Shown: in pieces, positions 18,624 through 28,056 of the stretch
Layout: every line of letters starts with the position of its first letter
Position numbering within the stretch: position 1 is the first letter of the stretch
DNA from: an uncultured Paraprevotella sp.
Lineage (GTDB): Bacteria > Bacteroidota > Bacteroidia > Bacteroidales > Bacteroidaceae
Assembly (NCBI GenBank): GCA_910586505.1
Contig: CAJUGV010000007.1
Location: 62,001-126,000 of the forward strand
Length of the DNA: 64,000 nucleotides
Direction of reading: 5' to 3'
Made by a program: the position numbers and the translations under genes
Notes under the pieces: generated by a model
What the model saw: only the letters and a program-made list of their open reading frames with translations
What the model was told of the DNA's origin: nothing
Databases searched by the model: none

Positions 18624-19241
18624 ATGATGATGATGAAGAGTGAAATGAAAATGGCAGTGGCCGGATTCTTGGTCATGGCCGCCATGCAGTCGTGTCAGTT
18701 GGTTACGGGAGCTATAGATATAGCCCGCGAGGTGAAGGGCTTTCCGGTGGAGGTAAAGCTTAATGACGGAACATTGCTGGCTGGAGAGGCGAAAATGCCG
18801 AACGGACGTACGAAAACAGTGACGGTGAAAGAAGCGGACGGCACGAAACATAAACTGGATTCAGAAGACATTGCTTATCTGACGGCGTGGAGTGAGAAAG
18901 CTCCGGACTCTCGGTTCACACTTGTATATAAAGGTAAGAGATGGATGGTGCCTAAGTCGGTAGGACGGTATCTGGCCGTATTTGCCCAAAGCGGAGATTT
19001 CTATATCGGAAAGGACGGAACTATGCATGTAACCGGAACCCAAATCCATTACTATGGTTTCCGTCCCGGAGAGGAAGAGGGTACGTTGATTGCCCATACC
19101 GATTACAGCAAAAAGCAGGCCCGTAAGTCTGTTACGGCTTATCTGTCCGACGACCCGGATTTGTGCCGCGCCATTGAGGCGAAGGAAATCGATCCGTTCG
19201 ATTTCGATACGATATGTGCCGAGTATAATCCGGGGCAGTAG
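18624..19241 (+). CDS. putative lipoprotein, second of the paralogous pair
   Basis: 205 residues. The N-terminus has four successive Met codons, so the exact start is uncertain by a few residues. The hydrophobic signal ends in a lipobox-like MQSC. The mature part resembles the lipoprotein at 17238-17969, including the C-terminal block LSDDPDLCRAIEAKEIDPFD. It lies 40 bases after the barrel gene and is probably the last gene of a three-gene unit. Function unknown. Confidence 0.72.
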   Translation: MMMMKSEMKMAVAGFLVMAAMQSCQLVTGAIDIAREVKGFPVEVKLNDGTLLAGEAKMPNGRTKTVTVKEADGTKHKLDSEDIAYLTAWSEKAPDSRFTLVYKGKRWMVPKSVGRYLAVFAQSGDFYIGKDGTMHVTGTQIHYYGFRPGEEEGTLIAHTDYSKKQARKSVTAYLSDDPDLCRAIEAKEIDPFDFDTICAEYNPGQ

Positions 19242-19347
19242 TCTGTTTGCCTTTGTGATGAGGCGGGATGGTCTCTGTTCGGGATGGTTTTTTGTGACTG
19301 CCCTTCCATATTTATAGCGGAAATGTTTCTTGAAACTGTTTTTTTTG

Positions 19348-19355
19348 TACCTTTG
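19348..19355 (+). promoter_or_regulatory. -7 promoter box for the 146-residue hypothetical gene
   Basis: TACCTTTG, 29 bases before the ATG at 19385. The -33 region is weak. Confidence 0.45.
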
Positions 19356-19384
19356 ATACAGATAAAGATTAAAAAGAGCAGAAT

Positions 19385-19825
19385 ATGAAAGCCACTTCGC
19401 AAACCATTCAGCAAATTGAGCGTGCACTCAGAAAGATAGCAACCAAGTATCCCCAGGGAGCGGAAGAACTGGTGTTGACGGATATACATCTTCAGGTGAA
19501 GGCCGATTCCGGAGAATTGCTGGCATTTAACGATGATGATGAAGAACTGACCCGTTGCGTGGTGGAACAGTGGTTGGGTAACAATGAAGAGAACTTTTAT
19601 GAGAGTATTGTACCGGTATTGCGGCAGTGCATTCAGAATATGAGAGCCATGCTTGAGTCGCTTTCTTTGCTCAAACCTTACTCTTTTGTATTGGTGGATG
19701 AAGAAAAGGAAACGCTTTGCGACTTGTATCTTGTGGATGATGAGACCGTAATAGTGGATGGCGAACTTCTTAAGGGATTGGACGAGGACTTGAATACGTT
19801 TCTTAAAAACCTATTGGAAGAATAA
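19385..19825 (+). CDS. hypothetical acidic cytoplasmic protein
   Basis: 146 residues, not recognised. There is no signal peptide or membrane segment. It is strongly acidic, with FNDDDEELTRCVVEQWLG and a C-terminus LDEDLNTFLKNLLEE, and is mainly helical at its ends with a short beta segment (YSFVLVDEEKETLCDLYLVDD). It has its own -7 box upstream and a strong hairpin downstream, so it looks like a single-gene transcription unit. Codon use is like the neighbours. Confidence 0.75.
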   Translation: MKATSQTIQQIERALRKIATKYPQGAEELVLTDIHLQVKADSGELLAFNDDDEELTRCVVEQWLGNNEENFYESIVPVLRQCIQNMRAMLESLSLLKPYSFVLVDEEKETLCDLYLVDDETVIVDGELLKGLDEDLNTFLKNLLEE

Positions 19826-19864
19826 AGTCTGTCTGCCGGAATGTATCTGGCCGGAAAGATATAG

Positions 19865-19907
19865 CAAGACAGCCTCCGTATGACCCAAGCATACGGAGGC
19901 TGTCTTG
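19865..19907 (+). terminator. terminator-like hairpin after the acidic hypothetical gene
   Basis: A perfect 18-bp stem (19865-19882 with 19890-19907), a 7-base loop and a poor T-run lie 40 bases after the stop codon. Confidence 0.7.
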
Positions 19908-19930
19908 TCATGTGTCGGCGCAGGGAGTTC

Positions 19931-20320
19931 TTAATTATAGAGGGTATTCTGCCATAGAAAGCTTTCGGTATAGCATTGTTTCCCTATTGTTGCTTTCAGT
20001 ATGTGGAGCTGCCGGTGGTTTGACGGCCATCTTACATTGGTGGCGATAGAAGTGACGTTATCCCGGATGTCTTGTTCTTCGAAATATGGCGGTTTGTGTC
20101 TTGTGGTATCAAATGGTTCGATCTGTTCCACGTTGTTCTTTTCTTTTTCGGGGTGTTATAGGGCTGCTGTCTGACGAAGACGGTCTGCATGGATCTTTAG
20201 AATTCATCGCGACATATTCCGTTTTTCTTTGATTGTCTCGGTCTTCTCCAATAGATTGATGTCGGTGAATGTATGGTCGTCGGAGTCCGGTAAGCAATCT
20301 CTTTGTCCGTACCGCATCAT
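19931..20320 (-). pseudogene. possible decayed coding region
   Basis: The 725 bases between 19826 and 20550 hold no intact gene. On the minus strand a single frame from an ATG at 20320 gives three protein-like segments separated by two in-frame stop codons: MMRYGQRDCLPDSDDHTFTD onward, a short ILKIHADRLRQTAAL, then a final piece ending in ATIGKQCYTESFLWQNTLYN. The last piece has the feel of a C-terminal beta-domain of a secreted protein. Calling it a remnant is tentative, and it may be chance. Confidence 0.25.
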
Positions 20321-20485
20321 ACGTCCCCCTTTTCATTTGTTCCGGTCTGAGTGACGCGACGATTATGGTTGGTATATTTTGAAGAGAAAGATTCTGCCAG
20401 TTCTGTGCTTTTCTCTGTGTCAACATCACTTGAACAGGCTTTATGGTATAAAAAGACGGTAGAAAGAGAAGGGTAGGAAAGCAAA

Positions 20486-20529
20486 CTCCTCTCTCTTTGT
20501 CTTTTAGGTGAAAGAAAAAGAGAGAGGAG
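20486..20529 (-). terminator. terminator of the membrane pyrophosphatase gene
   Basis: A 13-bp perfect inverted repeat (20486-20498 with 20517-20529) lies 22 bases past the minus-strand stop codon, with a short T-rich tail on that strand. Confidence 0.75.
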
Positions 20530-20550
20530 GGAAGATGTGTGGGCAGTGCT

Positions 20551-22755
20551 TTAGAACAGACTCCATGACACGGTGAGGCCGGCCATGACGATCGCTACCA
20601 TTGACATCAGTTTGATAAGGATATTCAGGCTCGGACCGGAGGTGTCTTTAAAAGGGTCGCCCACGGTGTCGCCTACCACGGTGGCGCGATGGACCTCACT
20701 GCCTTTTCCGCCGAAGTTGCCTTCTTCTATATATTTCTTGGCGTTGTCCCAGGCTCCGCCGGAGTTGGCCATGAAGATAGCCAGGACAAACCCGGAGGAC
20801 AGTCCGCCGACCAGCAGGCCGATAACGCCCGGTACCCCGAAAATCAGTCCTGTGAGGATAGGGGTTACTATGGCCAGTAGCGACGGAAACACCATTTCAC
20901 GTTGTGCTCCCTTTGTGGAGATTTGTACGCAACGTGCATAGTCGGGTTCGGCTTCGCCTGTCAGGATGCCTTTGATGTCTCGGAACTGCCGTCTGACTTC
21001 CTCTACCATATGTGAGGCGGCCCGCCCTACGGCATTCATGGTTAGTCCGCAAAACAGGAACGCCATCATGCTTCCGACAAACATGCCCGACAGAACTTTA
21101 GGATTCATGAGGGTCACGTCATAATAGGTCATGAAATCTGTAAATGAAGCTTCGTGGAGTGCCAGTGTAACTCCGTCCGGCATAGTGAGAACGGTTTCGC
21201 CCAGTCGGGTCAGTCCGATGCGTATTTCTTCTATGTAGGACGCCAGCAGGGCCAGACCGGTAAGAGCGGCCGAACCGATGGCAAATCCTTTTCCGGTAGC
21301 TGCAGTGGTGTTTCCCAGTGAGTCTAAAGCGTCGGTACGTTTGCGCACGGCTTCACCCAATCCGCTCATTTCCGCATTTCCGCCAGCGTTGTCGGCTATG
21401 GGGCCATAGGCGTCGGTGGCCAATGTGATACCCAATGTGGATAGCATGCCTACAGCAGCGATGCCTATGCCGTAAAGTCCCATACTCACGTTGGTGAAGT
21501 CGAAACCTGCTGCGAGCCAGTAGGAGAGGATGATGCCTGTCACTACGGCGATGACCGGCACGGCTGTCGATACCATTCCCAAACCTACGCCGGAGATGAT
21601 TACAGTGGCCGGACCTGTCTTTCCGCTTTCCGCCAATTGCTGAGTGGGACGGTAAGATTGTGAGGTATAGTATTCTGTGGAACGGCCAATCACAATACCG
21701 GTAAGTAGCCCGATAACGACGGCAAATGAGATATTAAGCCAGTTTTCAATCTGTAAAGTCCAAAGAATAAGGAATGTGGCGGCTACGATAAGTGCCGAAC
21801 TGAGATTCGTGCCTACCGAAAGAGAACGGAGCAAGTCTTTCATGCCCGCATTCTCTTTTGTGCGTACTGAAAAGATACCGAGGATAGAAAGGATGATGCC
21901 GACGGCTGCGATCAACATAGGAGCAATTACGGCCTTGAATTGCATGTCGACATCGCCTCCGGCCATAAACGCTGCCGCACCGAGTGCGGAGGTGGCGAGA
22001 ATTGATCCGCAATAAGATTCGTATAAGTCGGCGCCCATGCCTGCTACGTCACCTACGTTGTCGCCTACATTGTCGGCAATGGTGGCCGGGTTGCGCGGGT
22101 CGTCCTCCGGGATGCCTGCTTCCACTTTACCTACAAGATCGGCTCCTACATCGGCAGCTTTCGTATAGATGCCTCCGCCCACGCGGGCGAACAGGGCTTG
22201 TGTACTGGCGCCCATACCGAATGTAAGCATAGTCGTGGTGATCATGCAGAGTTTGGCTGTGGGGGTGCTGATGTCGGAAGGAATAAAAGCGTCCAAAAGA
22301 AGATACCAGAAGGAGATGTCGAATAGGCCGAGGCCTACTACAACCAGTCCCATCACTGCACCGCTACGGAAGGCCACACGCAATCCCTTATTCAGGGAAT
22401 TACGTGCTGCATTGGCAGTGCGGGCCGATGCGTAGGTAGCTGTTTTCATGCCTAGAAAACCGGATAATCCGGAGAAGAATCCACCAGTGAGAAAGGCTAC
22501 CGGAACCCAGGGATTTTGAAGGTCGAAGCCATACGCCATGACGGAGAACAGGAGAACCAGTGCCATAAACACCAGTCCGACAACTTTGTATTGTTGTTTC
22601 AGATAAGACATGGCGCCTTGGCGCACATGCGATGCTATTTTCTGCATGACGGGGGTTCCTTCATTCTCTTTCATCATTTGGCGGTAGAAATACCATGCCA
22701 GTAGTAAAGCCAGCAAGGATGATACGGGAATCATCCAGAATAGAAGATGCTCCAT
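20551..22755 (-). CDS. hppA: membrane-bound ion-translocating pyrophosphatase (K-dependent type)
   Basis: Integral membrane pyrophosphatase that couples PPi hydrolysis to Na and/or H export. It has 734 residues and about 16 hydrophobic helices. The substrate motif DVGADLVGKVE and the acidic motif DNVGDNVGDVAGMGADLYES are intact. The K-dependence signature GNTTAA (Ala, where K-independent enzymes have Lys) is present, so a K-stimulated enzyme is predicted. A Bacteroides vulgatus relative has been reported to pump both Na and H; whether this one does is inference. A candidate promoter lies upstream on the minus strand. The gene stands alone with its own terminator. Confidence 0.96.
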   Translation of the reverse strand: MEHLLFWMIPVSSLLALLLAWYFYRQMMKENEGTPVMQKIASHVRQGAMSYLKQQYKVVGLVFMALVLLFSVMAYGFDLQNPWVPVAFLTGGFFSGLSGFLGMKTATYASARTANAARNSLNKGLRVAFRSGAVMGLVVVGLGLFDISFWYLLLDAFIPSDISTPTAKLCMITTTMLTFGMGASTQALFARVGGGIYTKAADVGADLVGKVEAGIPEDDPRNPATIADNVGDNVGDVAGMGADLYESYCGSILATSALGAAAFMAGGDVDMQFKAVIAPMLIAAVGIILSILGIFSVRTKENAGMKDLLRSLSVGTNLSSALIVAATFLILWTLQIENWLNISFAVVIGLLTGIVIGRSTEYYTSQSYRPTQQLAESGKTGPATVIISGVGLGMVSTAVPVIAVVTGIILSYWLAAGFDFTNVSMGLYGIGIAAVGMLSTLGITLATDAYGPIADNAGGNAEMSGLGEAVRKRTDALDSLGNTTAATGKGFAIGSAALTGLALLASYIEEIRIGLTRLGETVLTMPDGVTLALHEASFTDFMTYYDVTLMNPKVLSGMFVGSMMAFLFCGLTMNAVGRAASHMVEEVRRQFRDIKGILTGEAEPDYARCVQISTKGAQREMVFPSLLAIVTPILTGLIFGVPGVIGLLVGGLSSGFVLAIFMANSGGAWDNAKKYIEEGNFGGKGSEVHRATVVGDTVGDPFKDTSGPSLNILIKLMSMVAIVMAGLTVSWSLF

Positions 22756-23035
22756 AGTAAAAAGTGTTTTTTAAGTTAACGTAAAATAGTTAGTGCGGCT
22801 AAGATAACGAAAAGGGATTTCGACACAAAAAAATATTCGTTAAAAAGCTTCTTTCTGCGTCATTTTGTCTCTTTGTAGGGGGTATGCTATGGTGTATATA
22901 GGTATGGAAAGTTTCTTTTTGACTTTTTCTTGTATTATTTAGGCGTATGTTTGGAAGAAGAATTATAAGCCTAAAAACATATTCATGAGATGTTTTTTGT
23001 ATTTTTAGACCGGACAAACAGTAAGCTATAAGGAT

Positions 23036-23530
23036 ATGCAGGATTTTGCGGCGATAGATTTTGAAACAGCCAACTCATGCCGTAGCAGTGTGTGTAGTGT
23101 GGGCGTGGTGATAGTCAGAGATGGAAAGATTGCGGATAAGTTTTACCGTCTGATTTATCCCCGTCCCGATTATTTCACCTATCAGACAACGAAGGTACAC
23201 GGTCTGACGATGCTGGATGTGGAGGACGCACGATCATTTCCGGATGTGTGGAGTGAGGTTGCTTTCCGGATAAAAGGGTTGCCTTTAGTGGCACATAACA
23301 GTTCTTTCGACGAAGGATGCCTAAAGGCCGTTTTTAAGGAGTATAAGATGGATTATCCGGATTATGAATTCCGTTGTACTTGCCGTGCTTCACGCCGCAG
23401 GTTTGGCGTAATGTTACCTGATCATCAGTTGCAGACCGTAGCTGCGCATTGCGGTTTTAATCTAAAGAAACATCATCATGCTTTAGCAGATGCGGAGGCC
23501 TGTGCCTTTATTGCGTTAAAGCTGTTGTAG
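23036..23530 (+). CDS. DnaQ-like 3'-5' exonuclease (DEDDh)
   Basis: 164 residues covering a bare exonuclease domain of the DNA polymerase III epsilon / RNase T superfamily. The four acidic positions and the His are visible: AIDFETAN (D7 and E9), AHNSSFDEGCL (Asp), and HHALADAEAC (His and Asp near the end). No polymerase or BRCT domain is attached, so it is a stand-alone nuclease of uncertain substrate (repair or RNA trimming). The family is common in Bacteroides. Confidence 0.88.
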   Translation: MQDFAAIDFETANSCRSSVCSVGVVIVRDGKIADKFYRLIYPRPDYFTYQTTKVHGLTMLDVEDARSFPDVWSEVAFRIKGLPLVAHNSSFDEGCLKAVFKEYKMDYPDYEFRCTCRASRRRFGVMLPDHQLQTVAAHCGFNLKKHHHALADAEACAFIALKLL

Positions 23531-23834
23531 GGAATATACGGTGGTTTCAATAAGGTTTTCCTCCGTTTGTGGACAATTACAGTTCTTTTGTGGGGAACAG
23601 CTTTGCTTCCGGAAAGTTTAGATAAAGTGTAAAAAGGAAAGATGCGGATATCTGCATTTCGCCTGTCTTGTGTCCTGACCTTCTCGTTGCTCCATTGCGG
23701 AATGAGGGAGGCCGCCGGTTTATGTCGGGAGGTGTGGTGCGGATATATCTTCTGTTTCTGGGGAATCTATGAACGGGAAAGAGCTGTTTTCCGTTTGCAT
23801 TCGGAAAACAGCTCTTCTATTGATAAGTATGACT
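23531..23834 (-). other. convergent intergenic region with valS terminator hairpin
   Basis: 304 bases between two convergent genes. The clear element is a 15-bp inverted repeat (23779-23793 with 23802-23816) starting 19 bases after the valS stop codon; it probably ends valS on the minus strand. A plus-strand open frame (from 23642) runs over the hairpin into valS and is not gene-like. Confidence 0.6.
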
Positions 23835-26483
23835 TTACTTTTTCAGCTTGGAAAGACTCTCTTTTAGTGCGGCAATCTTGCTTTCAGCGTCAGCCTGTTT
23901 CTTGCGTTCCATGTCCACCACGGCGGCGGGAGCATTAGCCACGAAACGTTCGTTGGAGAGTTTCTTTATTACGCCGGTGAGGAAACCTTCGAGGTGTTTC
24001 AGTTCGGCTTCCTGCTTGGCGATTTCGGCATCCACATCGATCAGGTTTCCGAGCGGCACGGCATATTCCGTGGTGCCCACCATGAATGAAGCGGTGCCTT
24101 CGCCTTTCTGGCTTACCGATTCTATGGCGTTCAGGTTGGCCATCTTCTTCGTTACACTGTTGAAAGCGGCTTCCGGATTCTCGCCTGCGACTTCCAGTGT
24201 CAGCGCTTCTTTCGGAGCGATGTTCTTCTGGTTGCGCACGGTGCGTACTCCCGACACGATGTTCTTCACATTCTCTATATGTGCGATGAGTTCGCTCTCT
24301 TCGGCGGTGGGGACTGCCATATGGAGCGGCGACACCATAATACTTTCGCCCGGCAGGCGGTCGTAGATGTGCTGCCAGAGTTCTTCGGTGATGAAAGGCA
24401 TGAACGGATGCAGGAGTTTCAGCAGCGTGTCGAAGAATGACAAGGTCTGTTCGTACGTCTTGTGGTCGATAGGCTGACCGTAGGCCGGTTTTATCATTTC
24501 CAGATACCAACTGGAGAATTCATCCCAGAACAGTTTGTACACGGCCATCAACGCCTCACTCAGGCGATATTTGCCGAAAAGGTCGGCAACTTCGGCCGTA
24601 GTGGTTTTCAGCATGGCTTCGAACCATCGTGTGGCGATGGAGGCACTTTCGGGTTGTGCGATATCCGCTGTCTGCCATCCTTTCACCAGACGGAAGGCAT
24701 TCCAGATCTTGTTGTTGAAATTACGTCCCTGTTCGCAAAGCGTCTCATCGAACAGAATATCGTTGCCGGCAGGTGCGGACAGCATCATACCCATGCGCAC
24801 GCCGTCGGCGCCGAAGCGTTCTATCAGGTCGAGCGGGTCGGGGCTGTTGCCGAGCGATTTACTCATTTTGCGGCCCAGTTTGTCGCGTACGATCCCTGTG
24901 AAATACACATTCTTGAAAGGCATCTTGCCTTCATATTCATATCCGGCCATGATCATGCGTGCCACCCAGAAGAAGATGATGTCCGGACCGGTCACGAGGT
25001 CGGCCGTGGGATAGTAGTAACTGATTTCCTCATTTCCGGGATTGTTGATACCGTCGAAGAGAGAGATGGGCCATAGCCAACTGGAGAACCAGGTGTCCAG
25101 TGCGTCTTCGTCTTGGCGAAGGTCGGCGGCGGTGAGATGGGCGTCGCCCGTCTTTTCGCGTGCCAGTTCAACTGCCTTTTCCAAGTTTTCGGCCACTACG
25201 AATCCGCCTTGCGGCAGATAGTAAGCCGGTATGCGGTGTCCCCACCACAACTGACGGCTGATGCACCAGTCCTTGATGTTCTCCATCCAGTGGCGGTAAG
25301 TGTTCTTGTATTTTGCGGGATAGAACTTGATGTCGTCTTTCATCACCGGTTCGAGGGCGATCTGTGCCAGATGTTCCATTTTGAGGAACCATTGCATGGA
25401 AAGTTTCGGTTCGATAGGCACGCCGGTACGTTCCGAGCATCCCACCTTGTTGGTATAGTCTTCCACTTTTTCCAACAGTCCGGCCTTTTCCAGATCTTCG
25501 GTAATTTGACGGCGCACGTCGAAGCGGTCCATGCCTACATACATGCCTGCGGCTTCGCTCAGCGTGCCGTTGTCGTTGAAGATGTCGATGGAAGGCAGAT
25601 TGTATTTTTCGCCCAGCATGTAGTCGTTCACGTCATGTGCCGGTGTCACTTTCAGACAACCCGTTCCGAATTCTATGTCCACATAATCGTCCTCTATCAC
25701 GGGAATGCAGCGGCCTACCATCGGAACAATCACTTTCCGGCCTTTCAGCCAGGTATTCTTCGGGTCATTAGGGTTGATGCACATGGCGGTGTCGCCCATG
25801 ATGGTTTCCGGACGTGTGGTGGCCACGATGGCATATTTTCCGCTTCCGTCGGGCTGTCCGTTCTCATCGGCCACCATGTATCTCAGGTAATAGAGTTTGC
25901 TGTGCTCTTCCTTGTATATCACCTCTTCGTCCGACAGGGCGGTGAGGGCTTTCGGGTCCCAGTTCACCATGCGTACGCCGCGGTAGATAAGTCCCTTGTC
26001 ATACAGGTCGCAGAACACCTTGATGACGCTCTCGCTTCGTTTTTCATCCATGGTGAAAGCCGTGCGGTCCCAGTCGCAGCTGGCGCCCAGTTTGCGTAGC
26101 TGTTTCAGGATGATGCCGCCGTGTTCTTCCGTCCAGTCCCAGGCATGTTTCAGGAATTCCTCGCGGGTGAGGTCGGTTTTTTTGATGCCTTTCTCCGCGA
26201 GCCGGTTCACTACTTTGGCTTCGGTGGCGATGGAGGCATGGTCGGTGCCCGGCACCCAGCAGGCGTTCTTTCCGTCCATGCGGGCGCGGCGTACCAGAAT
26301 GTCCTGTATGGTTTCGTTGAGCACATGGCCCATGTGGAGCACTCCCGTCACGTTGGGGGGCGGAATCACGACCGTATAAGGTTCGCGGCCGTCGGGTTTC
26401 GAACTGAAAAGTTTGTTGTCAAGCCAGTATTGGTACCATTTGGCCTCTACGTCGGCCGGATTGTATTTACTTGCTAGTTCCAT
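23835..26483 (-). CDS. valS: valyl-tRNA synthetase
   Basis: Charges tRNA-Val. It has 882 residues, with the class I signatures HMGH (in VLHMGHVLNETIQD) and KMSKS (GRKMSKSLGNSPDPL). The CP1 editing region lies between (TTRPETIMGDTAMCINP, GTGCLKVTPAHDVNDY). The anticodon-binding domain and the C-terminal coiled coil (AEIAKQEAELKHLEGFL and ESKIAALKESLSKLKK) are complete. Alone in its unit, with a promoter box upstream and a hairpin downstream. Confidence 0.98.
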   Translation of the reverse strand: MELASKYNPADVEAKWYQYWLDNKLFSSKPDGREPYTVVIPPPNVTGVLHMGHVLNETIQDILVRRARMDGKNACWVPGTDHASIATEAKVVNRLAEKGIKKTDLTREEFLKHAWDWTEEHGGIILKQLRKLGASCDWDRTAFTMDEKRSESVIKVFCDLYDKGLIYRGVRMVNWDPKALTALSDEEVIYKEEHSKLYYLRYMVADENGQPDGSGKYAIVATTRPETIMGDTAMCINPNDPKNTWLKGRKVIVPMVGRCIPVIEDDYVDIEFGTGCLKVTPAHDVNDYMLGEKYNLPSIDIFNDNGTLSEAAGMYVGMDRFDVRRQITEDLEKAGLLEKVEDYTNKVGCSERTGVPIEPKLSMQWFLKMEHLAQIALEPVMKDDIKFYPAKYKNTYRHWMENIKDWCISRQLWWGHRIPAYYLPQGGFVVAENLEKAVELAREKTGDAHLTAADLRQDEDALDTWFSSWLWPISLFDGINNPGNEEISYYYPTADLVTGPDIIFFWVARMIMAGYEYEGKMPFKNVYFTGIVRDKLGRKMSKSLGNSPDPLDLIERFGADGVRMGMMLSAPAGNDILFDETLCEQGRNFNNKIWNAFRLVKGWQTADIAQPESASIATRWFEAMLKTTTAEVADLFGKYRLSEALMAVYKLFWDEFSSWYLEMIKPAYGQPIDHKTYEQTLSFFDTLLKLLHPFMPFITEELWQHIYDRLPGESIMVSPLHMAVPTAEESELIAHIENVKNIVSGVRTVRNQKNIAPKEALTLEVAGENPEAAFNSVTKKMANLNAIESVSQKGEGTASFMVGTTEYAVPLGNLIDVDAEIAKQEAELKHLEGFLTGVIKKLSNERFVANAPAAVVDMERKKQADAESKIAALKESLSKLKK

Positions 26484-26521
26484 TGTATATAACGTTTTTA
26501 TGTATTTCTTTCTTGAACCTG

Positions 26522-26529
26522 CAAAGTTA
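26522..26529 (-). promoter_or_regulatory. -7 promoter box for valS
   Basis: TAACTTTG on the minus strand, 39 bases upstream of the valS ATG. Confidence 0.5.
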
Positions 26530-26641
26530 CATAAAAATGGTTATAAATAAGGCCTGTACTTTTATTATCTTTCACAAAAGCGCTTTTTCGCGGGACTGGC
26601 GGACGGGAACCGGCATGTACCAGCCGTTTTTTCCGTACGGT

Positions 26642-27547
26642 CTATCTCAGCCAGTTGTGTATCCTTTGCCGGATGGCATTCGACTCGCCCAGCAGCTGGA
26701 TGAACTTCAATGCGGAATGTTTGCGGTAAGAATTCTTGAGCGTATGTACGCACCCCTCCATTTCATAATCCTTGATGTCCAGCGGGATGGCCTTCACTCC
26801 GGTCTCGTCATGGATGGTGGCGTCGGAAAGGATGGTCACCAGATTGCTTTGTTTGATAAGCTTCAGCAGGATGTTCACCTCGTTCAGTTCTATGCGCACT
26901 TTGAACTGATAGTCGCGCTTGGAAAATACGTGGTCGAATGTGTTGCGTGCCTGCAGGCCCTTTCCCGGCAAGGCGAACTCGTATTTTTCCAGTTCGCCGA
27001 GTGTCACTTTTTGTTGCCGGGCCAAAGCGTGGTCGGAGCGTACGATGGCCGATAGGTGATTGTCGAAAAGAATGTGTGATTCGATCTGTTCATAGCGTCG
27101 GGTGGGTTTGAAGGCCAGTACGAAGTCCACTTCGCGCCGCATGAGCATCTGCATCAGTTCCGTCATGGTTTTGTAGAAGATGTTCAGCTTCACCTTGGGA
27201 TACAGTTTCATGAATGCCAGTACGGTTTCTGTCAGGATGGGGCTGAATGAGTAGGTCACGCCGATGTTCAGTGTGCCGGTAAGCAGCTGCTGAAGGTCGC
27301 GGATGTGTTCCTTGCATGTGTCTGCGCTGTAAAGCGTTTCCTGAGCATAGGGAAGAAGTTCGTGTCCGGCCTCCGTCAGCGTCACCTCATGGCTGTTGCG
27401 TTGAAAGAGTTGTATGTCCAGTTCGGTTTCCAGTTGCCGTATTTGTTGTGACAGTGTGCTTTGTGTGATGCAAAGACTTTGGGCTGCTTCCGAAAAGTTG
27501 AGCGTTTCCGCGGCCCTGACGAAATATCTGAGTTGGCGTAGTTCCAT
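26642..27547 (-). CDS. LysR-type transcriptional regulator
   Basis: 301 residues. The N-terminal winged helix-turn-helix (MELRQLRYFVRAAETLNFSE, then LCITQSTLSQQIRQLE) occupies residues 1-60. The C-terminal effector domain starts near 90 (GTLNIGVTYSFSPILTETVL). The frame extends 92 codons further upstream but runs across the next gene; the ATG at 27547 gives the canonical LysR start and leaves 11 bases after the exporter subunit. Being last in an apparent operon with a split ThrE-type exporter, it may control that exporter, though LysR genes more often sit divergently. Confidence 0.92.
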   Translation of the reverse strand: MELRQLRYFVRAAETLNFSEAAQSLCITQSTLSQQIRQLETELDIQLFQRNSHEVTLTEAGHELLPYAQETLYSADTCKEHIRDLQQLLTGTLNIGVTYSFSPILTETVLAFMKLYPKVKLNIFYKTMTELMQMLMRREVDFVLAFKPTRRYEQIESHILFDNHLSAIVRSDHALARQQKVTLGELEKYEFALPGKGLQARNTFDHVFSKRDYQFKVRIELNEVNILLKLIKQSNLVTILSDATIHDETGVKAIPLDIKDYEMEGCVHTLKNSYRKHSALKFIQLLGESNAIRQRIHNWLR

Positions 27548-27558
27548 GAGTTTGAAGA

Positions 27559-28056
27559 TTAGCGGGTGGCTTTGAAGGATGTGTTCTTGAAGAGAAAGAT
27601 AGGGATGGTGACGCCTGCCACCATGCTGAAGACGATGAAGGCGCATGTCAGGCCGTTGTGGGCCAGCAAATAGAAATTGTGGTTGAACACGGCCTCTTCT
27701 CCATGGCTCAGGCAGAGTAACAGGGCTTCTATCGCGCGATAGGCGTACATGCCCGGAATCATGGGAAGAAGGGCGGGAAAGGAGAACGTCTCTGCCGGGC
27801 ATACTGCCCTGTGGGCCAGGCATACGCTCAGTGTTCCGACTGCCAGGGCGGCGATGAAGCCGGCGTAGATCAGATTCATTTCCATATAGTCGTTGTGGGT
27901 CAGAACATAACGGATGGCGTGTCCGACAGCGGCGATGAGGGCGCAGTATTTGTATGTCCGGCGCGGAGGATTGCTGATAGAGGCGAAACCGGCACCGGCC
28001 AGTGCCGCGAAGCCCGCGTCCTGAAGAACGGCAATAAAATAGGATGTTGTGTTCAT
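27559..28056 (-). CDS. ThrE-type exporter, C-terminal half (DUF3815-like)
   Basis: 165 residues with four to five hydrophobic helices (AVLQDAGFAALAGAGFASIS, YAGFIAALAVGTLSVCLA, LLPMIPGMYAYRAIEALLL, LTCAFIVFSMVAGVTIPIFL). The PMIPGMYAYRA segment is typical of the small subunit of threonine/serine exporter family proteins. The ATG at 28056 overlaps the stop codon of the upstream large subunit (ATGA). An in-frame ATG 6 bases earlier is also possible. Together with the gene upstream it forms the two-gene version of the ThrE fold. The amino-acid substrate is inferred from the family only. Confidence 0.85.
   Translation of the reverse strand: MNTTSYFIAVLQDAGFAALAGAGFASISNPPRRTYKYCALIAAVGHAIRYVLTHNDYMEMNLIYAGFIAALAVGTLSVCLAHRAVCPAETFSFPALLPMIPGMYAYRAIEALLLCLSHGEEAVFNHNFYLLAHNGLTCAFIVFSMVAGVTIPIFLFKNTSFKATR

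Noticed and set aside
23642..23938. 98-codon plus-strand frame between the exonuclease gene and valS
   Set aside because: It runs through the valS terminator hairpin into valS and encodes no recognisable feature.
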